From: an uncultured Bacteroidales bacterium
GTDB taxonomy: Bacteria; Bacteroidota; Bacteroidia; Bacteroidales; Muribaculaceae
NCBI GenBank assembly: GCA_900554845.1
Contig: USIY01000142.1
Span: forward strand, 1 to 6,103
Reading direction: 5' to 3'
DNA length: 6,103 bases
Every line of letters begins with the position of its first letter. The stretch's first letter is position 1. The notes below the pieces were generated by a model, which did no database searches, was not told the origin of the DNA, and worked only from the letters and a program-made list of their open reading frames with translations. Shown here piece after piece: positions 5,858 to 6,103 of the stretch. The position numbers were made by a program, and so were the translations under genes.

Positions 5858-5858
5858 C

Positions 5859-6103
5859 TTACCTTATCGCCTCCTTTATCTTCTCCACTATATACCTCAC
5901 ATGTTCGTCCTTAACCCACGGTCCTGCCGGAAGGCATATGCCCACCTTGAACAATTCCTCGCTCACGCCGTTTGTATACGCCGGGGCGTTCCTGTACACC
6001 GGCTGTTTGTGCATCGGCTTCCACAACGGACGGGACTCTATCCCCGCGGCGTCAAGGTACATGCGCAACGCCTCCACATTGTCGTTGGGCTGGCAGTCTG
6101 TGG
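5859..6103 (-). CDS. DegT/DnrJ/EryC1-family PLP-dependent aminotransferase, C-terminal part
   Basis: Only the last 80 or so residues are present; the frame is open to the right edge. The GTG at 6075-6077 is an internal valine, because in-frame codons continue upstream as CQPNDNVEALRMYL. The motif ESRPLWKPMH (GIE-[ST]RP-x-WKP-MH type), then QPVYRNAPAY, GICLPAGPWV and VRYIVEKIKEAI, is the characteristic C-terminus of DegT-family sugar aminotransferases. These convert a UDP- or dTDP-keto sugar to an amino sugar using PLP and usually glutamate. Such enzymes serve capsule, O-antigen or protein glycosylation. The specific substrate cannot be read from this fragment, and the PLP lysine lies outside the window. 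The hairpin repeat array begins immediately after its stop codon. Confidence 0.92.
   Translation of the reverse strand, partial: TDCQPNDNVEALRMYLDAAGIESRPLWKPMHKQPVYRNAPAYTNGVSEELFKVGICLPAGPWVKDEHVRYIVEKIKEAIR

Overview
The window looks like a chromosomal segment from a Gram-negative Bacteroidales bacterium, possibly Muribaculaceae (the family-level guess is soft). Three things point there: the gene order lpxD, lpxC-fabZ fusion, lpxA; the near absence of Shine-Dalgarno sequences before starts; and a TTTG / TAnnTTTG-type promoter. No rRNA, tRNA, CRISPR array, transposase or integrase is visible.

Left part (1-2549, + strand): a housekeeping lipid A block. It holds the 3' end of lpxD, a complete bifunctional lpxC-fabZ and a complete lpxA, closely spaced and probably co-transcribed. 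Together they make and N-acylate the UDP-GlcNAc-derived precursor of lipid A (LpxA, LpxC, LpxD). The FabZ half acts on the same beta-hydroxyacyl-ACP pool and commits it to fatty acid elongation. The block ends at a 44-bp perfect palindrome that should act as a bidirectional intrinsic terminator.

Middle part (about 2560-5770): an AT-richer module on the - strand flanked by related repeats. By hand count G+C is 23/60 at 4561-4620 against 35/60 at 2101-2160 in lpxA. It encodes a 625-aa KAP-like P-loop NTPase followed, after 6 bp and in the same frame, by a 246-aa protein with a glycine-rich hydrophobic segment near its N-terminus and a winged-helix-like C-terminal region. A candidate Bacteroidetes promoter lies upstream, embedded in a long inverted repeat. 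The architecture (ATPase plus small membrane-associated partner, insulated, compositionally foreign, beside housekeeping genes) resembles an accessory conflict or defence cassette. I do not recognise it as a named system, and its function is inference.

Right part (5859-6103, - strand): the C-terminal end of a DegT/DnrJ/EryC1-family PLP aminotransferase, whose N-terminal part lies beyond the window. Between it and the KAP module are three short hairpin units with compensatory stem changes and a second, bulged copy of the palindromic terminator. The same palindrome-plus-hairpin composite also occurs after lpxA, so the accessory module sits between two direct copies of a composite intergenic repeat.
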